NCBI GenBank assembly: GCA_003523225.1
Contig: DPGK01000004.1
Span: 75,485 to 139,484, forward strand
DNA: 64,000 nucleotides
Direction of reading: 5' to 3'
Source of the DNA: Clostridiales bacterium
Lineage (GTDB): Bacteria; Bacillota; Clostridia; Oscillospirales; CAG-272
Shown here: positions 8,485 through 17,366 of the stretch, piece by piece
How positions within the stretch are numbered: the first letter of the stretch is position 1
How the letters are laid out: each line of letters begins with the position of its first letter
Notes under the pieces: model-generated
Seen by the model: only the letters and a program-made list of their open reading frames with translations
The model's database searches: none
What the model was told of the DNA's origin: nothing
Program-made: the position numbers and the translations under genes

Positions 8485-8847
8485 ATGAAAGCAAGAATAC
8501 CCAAGGGTGTAGGCGGGGGAGGTCCCGCGAACATGAACGCGCTTATGCGTCAATATGAGAAATTCCAGAATGACATGGCGGCTCTCACCGAGGAGCTGGA
8601 AGCCCGTGAATATGAGATATCTGCGGGCGGCGGAGCTGTCAAGGTTAAGATGAACGGCAAAAAGGAGCTGGTTTCTATCGAGATGGCTCCCGAAGTGGTC
8701 GATCCGGATGACACCGATACCCTTGCCGATATCCTTATTGCCGCGGTAAATGAGGCGATAAGAAAGGTTGAAACCGTTTATGACGAGGAGACTCAGGCTC
8801 TGACCGCGAGGTCTGGTCTGCCCAGCGCCGGCGGACTGGGCTTTTAA
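8485..8847 (+). CDS. ybaB: YbaB/EbfC-family nucleoid-associated protein
   Basis: A 120-residue small protein between dnaX and recR, the conserved position of this family. It begins with a Gly-rich segment, followed by a helix with MNALMRQYEKFQNDMAALTEEL, then strands containing GGGAVKVKMNGKKELVSIEM, which is the family core. It forms dimers that bind DNA and is thought to help recombination or nucleoid organisation; the exact role is unsettled. AGAGGA precedes the start. Confidence 0.93.
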   Translation: MKARIPKGVGGGGPANMNALMRQYEKFQNDMAALTEELEAREYEISAGGGAVKVKMNGKKELVSIEMAPEVVDPDDTDTLADILIAAVNEAIRKVETVYDEETQALTARSGLPSAGGLGF

Positions 8848-8849
8848 GC

Positions 8850-9449
8850 ATGGCTGATTACATCGCCTCACTTGAAATTCTGGCGGAGCAGTTCGGCAGA
8901 CTTGCGGGTGTGGGCAAGCGCACCGCAATGCGCCTTGCTTTTTCGGTGCTTGACATGAGCCGTGATGAGGCTGAGCGCTTTGCCAATGCTATCCTTGACG
9001 CGAAGGATAAAATTCATTTTTGCCCCGTTTGTCAGAACCTCACCGACCTTGAGGTATGCCCCATATGCTCTGACTCCACGCGGGATCACGCCACTATATG
9101 TGTCGTTCAGGACACCAAGGCGGTCATGTCGATGGAGCGTGTGCGTGAATACCGTGGGGTATATCATGTATTGCACGGAGCGCTGTCGCCAATGAACGGC
9201 GTGACACCGGACAAGCTGCGCCTGCGTGAGCTTATGGAGCGCATCGGAGGCAATGATATTAATGAGATCATAATTGCCACCAACCCGACCGTCGAGGGGG
9301 AAGCGACGGCGATGTATATCGCACGTCTGCTGAAGCCCGCCGGAATAAAAACCACCCGTCTTGCCTACGGTATACCGGTCGGCGGCGAGCTTGAATATGC
9401 CGACGAGGTTACTTTGTCGCGCGCTCTTGAGGGCAGGCGGGAGTTCTGA
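8850..9449 (+). CDS. recR: Recombination protein RecR
   Basis: A 199-residue protein of usual length. A helix-hairpin-helix (about residues 5-35, containing GVGKRTAMRLA) is followed by the four-cysteine zinc finger C58, C61, C70, C73 and a Toprim domain (CVVQDTKAVMSMERV). The C-terminus carries the Walker-like helix region with GGELEYADEVTLSRAL. It loads RecA together with RecF and RecO (recO is at 18308) in gap repair. The start lies two bases after the ybaB stop, indicating translational coupling. Confidence 0.96.
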   Translation: MADYIASLEILAEQFGRLAGVGKRTAMRLAFSVLDMSRDEAERFANAILDAKDKIHFCPVCQNLTDLEVCPICSDSTRDHATICVVQDTKAVMSMERVREYRGVYHVLHGALSPMNGVTPDKLRLRELMERIGGNDINEIIIATNPTVEGEATAMYIARLLKPAGIKTTRLAYGIPVGGELEYADEVTLSRALEGRREF

Positions 9450-9483
9450 AAGCTCGATTAAGGGCAATCGTAATACGACTTAT

Positions 9484-9540
9484 AAAGACAGCCCGGTGTT
9501 TTACGGATCTTTGCTGGGAAACAACGGGGCTGTCTTTTTT
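9484..9540 (+). terminator. Intrinsic terminator after dnaX-ybaB-recR
   Basis: AAAGACAGCCC (9484-9494) pairs with GGGCTGTCTTT (9527-9537), followed by a T-run. Confidence 0.8.
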
Positions 9541-9598
9541 GTTACCCGCTGTCATGCCGGATGTGCGGCTGTCGTATTTGCCTTTGCATATCATTTTC

Positions 9599-9620
9599 TA
9601 CCGCGCAGGCGGTATTTTTT
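9599..9620 (+). terminator. Second terminator upstream of the Na/Pi cotransporter
   Basis: TACCGC-GCAG-GCGGTA followed by six T. It is a short perfect hairpin 60 bases after the first terminator, so read-through from recR is doubly blocked. Confidence 0.6.
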
Positions 9621-9685
9621 GTTTTTCCGGGATAATAATAAACATGAACTGTTTTATGTTTATTACTGTTCCGGAGGCTCGGATC

Positions 9686-11506
9686 ATGGATATATTTTCG
9701 CTTCTTCACTTTGTCGGAGGCCTTGCCATGTTTTTGTTCGGTATGACGGTCATGGGGGAAAATCTGCGCCGGATGACCGGAGGCAAGCCGCAGGGGTGGC
9801 TTGGCAGACTCTGTAAAACTCCGTTGCGCGGTGTCGCTCTCGGCGCGCTTGTCACAGCGCTCATTCAGTCCTCCAGCGCGACTACCGTAATGGTGGTGGG
9901 CTTTGTCAACTCCGGCATCATGACGCTTTCTCAGTCGGTTGGCGTTATCATGGGAGCAAATCTCGGAACGACTTTTACCTCATGGCTGCTTTCGCTGACC
10001 GAGCTTGGGGGAGGCGTTCTGGAGTTTCTTAACCCTTCCTCATTTGCGCCCCTGCTCGGAGTTGTCGGAATAGTTTTCGTCATGAATTCAAAGACCGATC
10101 TCCGTCGGGATCTCGGATATGCTTTTTTAGGCTTTACGGTGCTGATCACCGGCATGAATATAATGAGCAGTACGGTAAAGCCGCTGGCGGACATGCCCGG
10201 CTTTGCCGAGGCGCTGACAATGTTCCGCAATCCGCTGCTCGGCATTGCCGCCGGGGCGCTGCTTACGGCGGTGATACAGTCCTCCTCGGCGTCGGTCGGT
10301 ATTTTGCAGGCGCTTGCCGCCTCGGGGGCGCTGACGCGGGGAGCGGCACTGCCGATAATTCTCGGTCAGAATATCGGCACTTGCGTTACAACGCTGCTTT
10401 CCGGACTCGGAGCGGGCAAAAACGCTCGCCGCGCCGCGTTCCTTCACCTTTATTTTAATGTTATCGGCACGGCGGCGGCGCTGACGGCGGTCTACGGTAT
10501 AAGGCTTTTCGGAGGTCTTGAAAGCTATTGGAACAGTTCCGCTGACGCCGCGTCGATCGCCCTCATCCACACGGTATTCAATGTTTTTTCAACCGTTATA
10601 CTTCTTCCGTTTTCGCGTCAGCTTGAAAAGCTGGCACTTCTCACTGTGCGCGACGGAGAAGAAAAAAGTAAGAAAAAAGTCAAGCCCGGAAAGGAGCGGA
10701 CGGAAGATCATGACCCGTACCGCATGCGGAATTTAGAGGAATACAGCATTCTCGACGAGCGGTTTTTATCCTCTCCGGCATTTGCCTTTACTATGGCGCG
10801 GGAAGCGTTTTTCCGTATGTACGAGCTGGCAAGGCGGAATTTCGGCGAGGCAATGGCTCAGATAAGCGGTTTTGACAGCGAACGTCAGAAGAAGATCGAA
10901 GAATCCGAGATGCTGATCGACGCATATGAGGACTCGATAAAATCGTATCTTATAAAGCTGTCCGAGGGACGCATGGGCAGTCGCATGAGCGACCATATAT
11001 ATTCCATGTACGGAGCGGTCGGAGATATTGAACGTATCGGAGATCACGCCATTGATATTTCTGATATCGCCGTAAAAATATCAGATGACGGACGCCGCCT
11101 TGACGCGGGAACTGCGGCGGAGCTTGACGTCTGCCGCCGCGCGGTGGAGGAGCTTCTGTTGGTTGCCGCACCGTCCCCCGGTGAAGCGGAGGAGAAAGCG
11201 CGCAGGGTGGACAGGACAGAGCCGCTTGAGGAGGCGGTGGACAGGCTTACCGACGAGGTGGGCAAAAGATGTGTGGCGCGCATGGTAGAGAGCAGAGATG
11301 CACGCGGAAGCGTATATATTGACGAGCTTCTTATCGCTCTTGAACGTATCGCCGACCACGGCGCAAACATTGCCGGTGCGGCGGAGGGAAGCGGAACGGC
11401 GGCACATTCCGGATTGCGGGATGTGCGCGCGGGCGAGACGTTTGAGGAGCGTGTCAGGGAGTATCTTGACAAATATGCGCTGCCGGACGCGGGCGGTGAA
11501 TTTTAA
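9686..11506 (+). CDS. Na/Pi cotransporter family protein with C-terminal PhoU-like domain
   Basis: A 606-residue membrane protein with two inverted Na/Pi-cotransporter repeats. Each carries the QSSSA motif (QSSSATT at 61-67 and QSSSAS near 200), and about eight to nine helices are visible up to residue about 320. The soluble C-terminus (about 400-600) has two helical PhoU-like repeats (AIDISDIAV and IADHGANIAG are the typical metal-site segments). ATG 9686 is preferred because GGAGG sits 9 bases upstream and the protein then begins MDIFSLLHFVGGLAMFLFGM like its relatives. It probably imports phosphate with sodium. It is a single-gene transcript with its own upstream terminators. Confidence 0.9.
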   Translation: MDIFSLLHFVGGLAMFLFGMTVMGENLRRMTGGKPQGWLGRLCKTPLRGVALGALVTALIQSSSATTVMVVGFVNSGIMTLSQSVGVIMGANLGTTFTSWLLSLTELGGGVLEFLNPSSFAPLLGVVGIVFVMNSKTDLRRDLGYAFLGFTVLITGMNIMSSTVKPLADMPGFAEALTMFRNPLLGIAAGALLTAVIQSSSASVGILQALAASGALTRGAALPIILGQNIGTCVTTLLSGLGAGKNARRAAFLHLYFNVIGTAAALTAVYGIRLFGGLESYWNSSADAASIALIHTVFNVFSTVILLPFSRQLEKLALLTVRDGEEKSKKKVKPGKERTEDHDPYRMRNLEEYSILDERFLSSPAFAFTMAREAFFRMYELARRNFGEAMAQISGFDSERQKKIEESEMLIDAYEDSIKSYLIKLSEGRMGSRMSDHIYSMYGAVGDIERIGDHAIDISDIAVKISDDGRRLDAGTAAELDVCRRAVEELLLVAAPSPGEAEEKARRVDRTEPLEEAVDRLTDEVGKRCVARMVESRDARGSVYIDELLIALERIADHGANIAGAAEGSGTAAHSGLRDVRAGETFEERVREYLDKYALPDAGGEF

Positions 11507-11513
11507 TGTTTAC

Positions 11514-11542
11514 TTGACAATACTCTGCCAAACTGCTATAAT
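11514..11542 (+). promoter_or_regulatory. Sigma-A promoter for the 2-hydroxyacid dehydrogenase
   Basis: TTGACA at 11514-11519, a 17-base spacer and TATAAT at 11537-11542; a full consensus promoter starting 8 bases after the preceding stop codon. Confidence 0.8.
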
Positions 11543-11603
11543 GCAGTATGTAATTACCGGGTCACGATAACACGCATACAGCCCGGGAAAGGAGCTTTTA
11601 TGC

Positions 11604-12611
11604 ATGAAAGCGTTTATCGCCTGCCCTCGCGGCAATAATTTTGATACTTTTTTTCCTCCCGAGAACGTAAGTCTTGCAAATGAGCTGGGGGAGATCGTCT
11701 GGTGCGACAGCCATGAAAAGCTGACGACGGATAAGGTCGCCGAGCGTATCGGCGACTGTGACGTTTATGTCTCTCTCTGGGGGTCTCCGCGGCTTGACAG
11801 GCAGATACTGTCCGCCGCGCCCGGGCTGCGGCTTCACGCGCATCTGTGCGGAACCGTTGTCCCTTACGTCAGCGAGGAGGAATGGGCGGTGGGTATCCGT
11901 GTGATCTCCGGAAACGATTATTTTGCCCGCTCGGTAGCCGAGGGAACGGTAGCGTACATGCTTACGGCGCTCAGGGATATTCCCCTCTTCGGCTCGCAGC
12001 TCAAGGCTCAGAAGAAGTGGAAAAAGCCCACCGCCCGTAACGAGGGGCTGTGGGGCAAGACCGTTGGAATCATCAGCTTTGGCGCGATAGGGCGTCACCT
12101 TGCCGAGTATCTCCGCCCGTTCGGCGTTAAGCTGCTGATATATGATGTGGTAAAGCTGCCGGACGAGGTGCTTTCGGTGTACGGCGCGCGTCAGGCGGGA
12201 CTTGAAGAAATATTTTCCCAAGCCGACGTCATTACGGTACATACCCCGCTTTTCGATGAGACAGAGCATCTTGTAAGCGCGCGGCTTTTGTCGATGATAA
12301 AGCCGGGGGCGCTGTTTGTAAACACCTCGCGCGGGCAGATTGTGGACGAGCAGGCGCTCTGCCGTGAGCTGGCGGACGGTCGCTTCCGTGCGTTTCTTGA
12401 TGTATTTGAAAAAGAACCGCTCCCGGCGGACAGCCCGCTTTATGAGCTTCCGAACGTTTTTATTATGCCGCATATGGCAGGTCCTACGGTCGATCTGCGT
12501 CGTATGATAGCGCACGATCTCTTGATCGAGAGCGCCGCATTTATAGACCGGGGAGAAGGTCTTAAGGACGAGATAACCCGCGCGCGCGCCGAAAAAATGT
12601 CGGTCAGGTAA
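11604..12611 (+). CDS. D-isomer-specific 2-hydroxyacid dehydrogenase
   Basis: A 335-residue NAD-dependent dehydrogenase of the phosphoglycerate/lactate/glyoxylate group. The Rossmann motif is in TVGIISFGAIGRHLAEYL (about 153-170), with an acidic residue D181 for the NAD ribose. The catalytic residues are R243 (NTSRGQIVDE), the glutamate in DVFEKEP (about 269) and H290 (IMPHMAG). AAGGAG stands 9 bases before the ATG at 11604. Substrate cannot be assigned: the N-terminal half does not match SerA or LdhA closely, and no serine-pathway gene lies nearby. Confidence 0.88.
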   Translation: MKAFIACPRGNNFDTFFPPENVSLANELGEIVWCDSHEKLTTDKVAERIGDCDVYVSLWGSPRLDRQILSAAPGLRLHAHLCGTVVPYVSEEEWAVGIRVISGNDYFARSVAEGTVAYMLTALRDIPLFGSQLKAQKKWKKPTARNEGLWGKTVGIISFGAIGRHLAEYLRPFGVKLLIYDVVKLPDEVLSVYGARQAGLEEIFSQADVITVHTPLFDETEHLVSARLLSMIKPGALFVNTSRGQIVDEQALCRELADGRFRAFLDVFEKEPLPADSPLYELPNVFIMPHMAGPTVDLRRMIAHDLLIESAAFIDRGEGLKDEITRARAEKMSVR

Positions 12612-12629
12612 GACAGATCTTGCGCAGAA

Positions 12630-13826
12630 TTATTGCTTTGTTGCCTGACTGTGCGTTCTGACCCTGCGGTCTGCATGTATCCGCTTTATTGCATATGCGG
12701 TGAGCGATACGGCGAAAAGGGCAAGCATGGTGGCGGCAAATATCCTGTATCCGGGTGCGGCTGACGCATAGGCGTATGCCGCGGCAGGGTCGGCACTTTC
12801 CGCAAGAGTCGGAAAAACCAGAAGCGCAAGATACATAAGGGCGGCTGCAAGCGGGGCTTGGACCGCCTTTGAAATTATATATTTCCGCAGGCGCGGTGTG
12901 GTAAGTTCGGATGACGAGCAAACTGAAAAAACCTGAAGGTGGACCGAAAGCCCCGACCAGCCTGCGGCGGCGGTACACAGCAGTATTCCCGCCGTTTTCG
13001 GTGTGACAGCCGACGCCGCTGCCGCTCCGGAGGTCAGCTCAAACAGCGAGTATACCGCGGCTTCGGTGATCCTTCCGGGCGACAGCCTGGCAAAAAAATG
13101 TGAAATACATCCAACCACGCATGAGAAAAAAGCAACGTAGGCGCATACGTTAAGCGTCGAGACCGCCGCGGCGGTTATTGAGTCGGAGACGGCGTTCCTC
13201 TCCGGCTTTTTGGTTTCGGAACAAGCCGCCAGAGGCGGCTTGCTTTTTTTATTTTCTTTCGCCGACCGACGGGCAGATATGCTTACGGCAATACCGCAGA
13301 GCATCCCGGCAAGAAGAACGCAGATGTACATTGCCGTTCCAAGCCTGCGGTTTGACCAAAGCGCCGCTCCGACCGCGCTTATCATGAAGGCGGACGAGGG
13401 GTAGTTGCAAAAGGAGATCAGTCTTTCCGTTTCCTCGCGCGTCATAAGACCGCGGTCATACAGTGTCACTGCCGTCCTGCTTCCGACCGGAAAGCCGCAG
13501 ACAGTTCCCAAGAGAAATGCGCAGCTTCCCGCTCCCGAAAGTCCGAACAGGGCGCGCATGGGACGCTCGAAGATCCGCCCGAGTATCTCTCCGCCGCCGG
13601 TTCTGACAAGCAGTTCGGAAAGCACCATGAACGGGAAAAGCGTGGGTATTACCGCCGAGGTGCAAAGCGTGAGTCCCCGTGTGACATATTTGATCGAGAT
13701 ATCGGGATTGCGAATCAGCATAGCGATAAAAAAAACACTGATCAGCACAGATATTGCCCGTCTCGGTGACGGTATATATGCGGCGCGGATTTGTTTTCGT
13801 TTTTCTGTGACGGTTCCGGTATTCAT
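12630..13826 (-). CDS. ylbJ: Sporulation integral membrane protein, YlbJ-like
   Basis: A 398-residue polytopic protein with nucleoside-recognition (Gate) domains. The motif TLFPFMVLSELLVRTGG, then LGTVCGFPVGSRTAVTLYDRGLMTREETERLISFCNYPSSAFM, is characteristic of YlbJ. In Bacillus, YlbJ is a sigma-E-dependent spore membrane protein needed for spore cortex formation and heat resistance. GGAGG lies 8 bases upstream of the ATG. It converges with the dehydrogenase gene with an 18-base gap and no clear terminator, and it stands divergent from yqfC/yqfD, two other mother-cell genes. Length and motifs agree; orthology rather than membership of the wider family is inferred. Confidence 0.8.
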   Translation of the reverse strand: MNTGTVTEKRKQIRAAYIPSPRRAISVLISVFFIAMLIRNPDISIKYVTRGLTLCTSAVIPTLFPFMVLSELLVRTGGGEILGRIFERPMRALFGLSGAGSCAFLLGTVCGFPVGSRTAVTLYDRGLMTREETERLISFCNYPSSAFMISAVGAALWSNRRLGTAMYICVLLAGMLCGIAVSISARRSAKENKKSKPPLAACSETKKPERNAVSDSITAAAVSTLNVCAYVAFFSCVVGCISHFFARLSPGRITEAAVYSLFELTSGAAAASAVTPKTAGILLCTAAAGWSGLSVHLQVFSVCSSSELTTPRLRKYIISKAVQAPLAAALMYLALLVFPTLAESADPAAAYAYASAAPGYRIFAATMLALFAVSLTAYAIKRIHADRRVRTHSQATKQ

Positions 13827-13873
13827 GTGCCCTGCCTCCGGTGCATAAAATCTATAAAAGAGTTTTACCTGTA

Positions 13874-13902
13874 AGCGTATGTCCGTTATCTTATTTTATT
13901 CA
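13874..13902 (-). promoter_or_regulatory. Possible sigma-E promoter for the ylbJ-like gene
   Basis: On the reverse strand CATACGCT (13881-13874) resembles the sigma-E -10 box (CATACA-T). An A/T-rich element (TGAATAA) lies about 14 bases upstream. The match is partial and rests mostly on the known sigma-E control of ylbJ in Bacillus. Confidence 0.3.
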
Positions 13903-14015
13903 TCGCCGGGCGGGAATATAATTATCTTTCGCTCTGCCTCACGCACCGCCGGACATTGCGGCATTCTTGCTTACGGCTTACAAATTGCATGAGAAAGGCA
14001 TGGTCATCGCATCAA

Positions 14016-14363
14016 ATGAAAGAAAAAAACAGAGCGGTGGGAACGCGCGGAAAAAGAAAGGACAAAGGAGAGCGGGTCCCGGTCGCCGAGATACTCAGCC
14101 GCAGATTTGATATTCCTGCCGATCTGCTTGGCGGGGGGCTTACCGTCGAGCTTCGCGGCAGAAACAATCTTTACGTTTCGGGGTGCGAGCAGATACTTTC
14201 ATATTCCACCGAGTGCATCGGTCTTTTGGTTCACGGTGCACAGATGACCGTTACCGGGCGGCGTCTGGTATGCACCACCTATTATAACGCGCAGCTCGGC
14301 ATTGACGGTGAGATAGACGGAATAGTTTTTTCTGATTTTGTCCCGGAGGGCAGCAAAAGATGA
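14016..14363 (+). CDS. yqfC: Sporulation protein YqfC
   Basis: The first gene of the yqfC-yqfD pair, about 115 residues. The YabP/YqfC core is visible: FDIPADLLGGGLTVELRGRNNLYVSGCEQILSYS, then ECIGLLVHGAQMTVTGRRLVCTTYYNAQLGIDGEIDGIVF. Family members are sigma-E-controlled and needed for sporulation in some species, with biochemical role unknown. The start is uncertain: ATG 14016 follows a weak AGAAAGG too far upstream, and in-frame ATGs at 13989 and 13956 exist. The N-terminus is a basic, low-complexity tail that is longer than usual. Its stop overlaps yqfD by four bases. Confidence 0.82.
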   Translation: MKEKNRAVGTRGKRKDKGERVPVAEILSRRFDIPADLLGGGLTVELRGRNNLYVSGCEQILSYSTECIGLLVHGAQMTVTGRRLVCTTYYNAQLGIDGEIDGIVFSDFVPEGSKR

Positions 14364-15604
14364 AGCTGATCGATTTTTTTGCCGGGGTGTGCCGTTTTTC
14401 GGCGGACTGCTCCGACTCGGAGCGTCTGCTCAATCTGCTGCTCCGTTCTAAGCTGGTCTACCGGGATTTTTCGGTGTCAGAGGGCAGGACAGTGCTTTTC
14501 TGTTCGGAACGTACCTCCGTCCGACTTGCGGCGCTCTGCAGGGAAGCCGGGATAGAAGTCGAGTATATTCCGGTTTACGGTCTGCCTGCACTGCGCGGGG
14601 GGATCCGCCGCAGGTGGGGGCTGATCGTCGGGGCGGCGGCGGCGCTGATACTGCTGATCCTGGGCGAGAGCGTTATATGGGATGTAAGAGTAACCGGTTG
14701 CGGCGATGTTCTTACCGTAACAGAAGCCGAGGAGATCTTTGCCTCATACGGAGTATACCCCGGCGTTTTCCGGCGGTCGATCGAGGTAGACCGTATTGCT
14801 GCCGAGGCTGTTGCCGCAAGTGACAAGCTGGCGTGGGCGGCGGTGAATATCCGGGGGACTACCGCAGTAATTGAGGTGCGTGAACAGCTTGATCCGCCCA
14901 AAGCTCCGCAGGCTGAGCCGGAGGGGGGCTTTGACGGTGAAAATCTTGTCGCGTCATGCGACGGTCTTGTGACTGAGCTGGAGGTGATAGCGGGCAAGCC
15001 GGTCGTTGTGCGAGGACAGTCGGTGAAAAAAGGGGAGCTGTTGGTCAGCGGCGTTATTGACAGTACGCGCATAGGCTTCCGTATAACACGGGCGCAAGGT
15101 GAGGTGCGCGCCGAAACTGCGCATTTTATTGAGGTGGAGATCCCGTATGAATATGAGAAAAAACTGTCGGACGGGCGCGAGTCTCTCGAAATATGGTTGA
15201 TTTTCTTTTCAAAAGAAGTAAAAATTTTCGGAAAGGGTGGAATTTTGGGTGATAACTGTGATACAATACGCTCGCGCGACCTGTTGATGCTGCCGGGAGG
15301 GAAGGTGGTCCCGGTAGGGCTGGGACGGATAAGGAGCGTTGGATATACATATGCGCCCGCGACCCGAAGCACCGAAGCCGCCGCTCGGCTGGCGGAATTT
15401 GAGCTTTCGCGGCGTTTGTCCGACATATTGTCGGAGGGGGCGTATCCGGTGCGCAAGACGGTGACCCGCGAGGCGGGTGAGGATGCGTACCGCATCAGCT
15501 GTGAGCTTACGTGTGTCCGTAACATTGCTGTTTCTCAGGGCTTTTTCTTTGAAACGCCGGAGGACAGCGGAGAAAATAACGGAGACAGTGCCGACGGACG
15601 CTGA
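14360..15604 (+). CDS. yqfD: Sporulation protein YqfD
   Basis: A 414-residue protein with a single membrane helix (about 88-106, LIVGAAAALILLILGESVIW) after an N-terminal cytoplasmic domain, followed by a large extracellular part. The segment VEYIPVYGLPALRGGIRRRWG is typical of YqfD, and a SpoIIIAH-like or FtsQ/POTRA-like stretch follows (VTGCGDVLTVTEAEEIFASYGVYPGVFRRSIEVDRI). It is a mother-cell sporulation gene, translated by ATGA overlap from yqfC. The function is unknown beyond a requirement during spore formation in some species. Confidence 0.88.
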   Translation: MKLIDFFAGVCRFSADCSDSERLLNLLLRSKLVYRDFSVSEGRTVLFCSERTSVRLAALCREAGIEVEYIPVYGLPALRGGIRRRWGLIVGAAAALILLILGESVIWDVRVTGCGDVLTVTEAEEIFASYGVYPGVFRRSIEVDRIAAEAVAASDKLAWAAVNIRGTTAVIEVREQLDPPKAPQAEPEGGFDGENLVASCDGLVTELEVIAGKPVVVRGQSVKKGELLVSGVIDSTRIGFRITRAQGEVRAETAHFIEVEIPYEYEKKLSDGRESLEIWLIFFSKEVKIFGKGGILGDNCDTIRSRDLLMLPGGKVVPVGLGRIRSVGYTYAPATRSTEAAARLAEFELSRRLSDILSEGAYPVRKTVTREAGEDAYRISCELTCVRNIAVSQGFFFETPEDSGENNGDSADGR

Positions 15605-15630
15605 AATACCGCAATTATCTTCAAAAATGC

Positions 15631-15659
15631 GTGACAATTGCGGCATATTGTGATATAAT
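15631..15659 (+). promoter_or_regulatory. Sigma-A promoter for phoH
   Basis: GTGACA at 15631-15636, a 17-base spacer and TATAAT at 15654-15659. The -35 region falls in the right arm of an inverted repeat (CCGCAATT at 15609-15616 with AATTGCGG at 15636-15643), which may terminate yqfD or act as an operator. Confidence 0.55.
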
Positions 15660-15732
15660 ACATTTGGAGTATTATATTTATCCGTCAGCATACTTCTGAT
15701 ATTGAGAGCGCAATGCTCGGAATTGGATACCA

Positions 15733-16824
15733 ATGGAACAGAATTCTCAAAGAGAACAGAAAATCGTTTACACCGGGTCGGCTGAGCAGACCGCCCGGCT
15801 TTTCGGCGCGTTTGACGTGAACATGAAGATAATCGAGGACGCTTTCGGCGTTTCGGTACACAACCGCGCCTCGGACAGCGGAGACGGGGATGCGCTTTTC
15901 ATCAGCGGGGCAACAACTGAGGCCGTGAACGCTGCTGCCGAAGCGGTGGAGGCACTGAAAAAAACGTCCTCCGGCATGGGAGAGCTGAGCGAGCAGACGG
16001 TGCTTTATATCACGTCTATGATAAAGGACGGTCACGGTGCGGAGCTTGCCGCTTCCGACGGAAACTGCATCTGCCTTACATCCAAGGGAAAGCCTGTGAA
16101 GCCAAAAACCGTCGGTCAGCGGCAGTATATTGAGTCGATAAGAAAAAATACCGTTGTGCTCGGAGTGGGTCCCGCCGGAACTGGCAAGACCTTTCTTGCT
16201 GTGGCGATGGCAGTAAAGGCTCTGCGTGAAAAGCAGGTAAGCAGGATAATTCTCACCCGTCCGGCAATTGAAGCGGGGGAGAAGCTGGGCTTTCTTCCCG
16301 GTGACCTGCAAAGCAAGATAGATCCCTATCTGCGTCCGCTATATGACGCGCTGTTTGAGATGATGGGAGCCGAAAACTATCAGAGGTGCGTAGAAAAACA
16401 GATAATAGAGGTAGCTCCGCTGGCTTATATGCGCGGCAGGACGCTTGACGATTCCTTTATTATACTCGACGAGGCGCAGAATGCGACGTTTGAACAGATG
16501 AAGATGTTCCTGACGCGGCTCGGAAACGGTTCAAAGGCGGTCGTTACCGGAGATCTTACGCAGACAGACCTGCCCGACGGGCAGAAAAGCGGACTGTGGG
16601 CGGCGGTGCATATCCTTGACGGCATTGAAGATATCGCGATACATCGCTTTACCGAGCGGGATGTGGTAAGGCACAAGCTGGTGCAGAAGATAATTCTTGC
16701 ATATGACAAGTACGAGAGAGAAAACGCCCGGCGCGACGCAGAGCGGCGTGAGTCAAGGCGTGAGCCGCCGAAAAAGTATCACCGTCCCGTTCAGACGGGA
16801 GAAAAGAAGACCTCAAAGCTATAA
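15733..16824 (+). CDS. phoH: PhoH family ATPase
   Basis: A 363-residue protein with an N-terminal KH-like domain (about 10-80) and a PhoH P-loop ATPase domain. Walker A is GPAGTGKT (146-153) and Walker B is FIILDEAQNAT (about 244-254), with the helicase-like TRLGNGSKAVVTGDLTQTDLP following. The C-terminus ends in a basic tail (RRDAERRESRREPPKK). It is placed directly before ybeY as in most bacteria, which suggests a role in RNA or ribosome metabolism; the true activity of PhoH is not firmly known. In many Firmicutes yqfF lies between phoH and ybeY, but not here. Confidence 0.92.
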   Translation: MEQNSQREQKIVYTGSAEQTARLFGAFDVNMKIIEDAFGVSVHNRASDSGDGDALFISGATTEAVNAAAEAVEALKKTSSGMGELSEQTVLYITSMIKDGHGAELAASDGNCICLTSKGKPVKPKTVGQRQYIESIRKNTVVLGVGPAGTGKTFLAVAMAVKALREKQVSRIILTRPAIEAGEKLGFLPGDLQSKIDPYLRPLYDALFEMMGAENYQRCVEKQIIEVAPLAYMRGRTLDDSFIILDEAQNATFEQMKMFLTRLGNGSKAVVTGDLTQTDLPDGQKSGLWAAVHILDGIEDIAIHRFTERDVVRHKLVQKIILAYDKYERENARRDAERRESRREPPKKYHRPVQTGEKKTSKL

Positions 16825-16847
16825 AGGTCAGGAAAAGGAAACGGAAT

Positions 16848-17333
16848 ATGAACCTTAAAATAGATTTCTGCAACCGCCAGCGCAAGGAGCAGGTCGGGGA
16901 CGATCTGCGGGGCTTGGTAGCCGGGGCGCTTCGCGCGGCATTTGAATATGAGGGACTTGAGGGGGACGCCGAGGTTTCCGTCACCTTTGTGTCCGACGCG
17001 GGAATACGCCGTTTCAACCGCGAATACCGCGGAATTGACCGCGCAACGGACGTCCTCTCATTTCCGCTTTTTGAGGGCGGGGACGTGGAGGACGCTTTTG
17101 ACGGCGAGGAGTATCAGCTGGGAGACGTCGTGCTTTCCCTTGAGCGCGCGCGGGCGCAGTCTGAGCTTTACGGACATTCCTTTGAGCGCGAGGTCGCCTT
17201 TCTTTGTGTCCACTCGGCGCTTCATCTTATGGGGTATGACCATGAGCGCGGCGAGTCGGACGAGCAGGATATGCGCCGCCGTCAGCGCGATATAATGAAA
17301 ATTCTTGGTCTTGAGGTATCGTCCGAAGACTGA
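16848..17333 (+). CDS. ybeY: Endoribonuclease / rRNA maturation factor YbeY
   Basis: A 161-residue metalloprotein. The zinc-binding motif H122-x3-H126-x5-H132 (HSALHLMGYDH) and the conserved TDVLSFP segment (67-73) identify it. It is required for 16S rRNA 3'-end processing and ribosome quality control in many bacteria. AAAGGAAAC precedes the start 24 bases after phoH. Neighbours phoH and era are also ribosome-related. Confidence 0.95.
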   Translation: MNLKIDFCNRQRKEQVGDDLRGLVAGALRAAFEYEGLEGDAEVSVTFVSDAGIRRFNREYRGIDRATDVLSFPLFEGGDVEDAFDGEEYQLGDVVLSLERARAQSELYGHSFEREVAFLCVHSALHLMGYDHERGESDEQDMRRRQRDIMKILGLEVSSED

Positions 17334-17366
17334 CAGGGTACAGACAAACAAAAAGGACACGTTAAA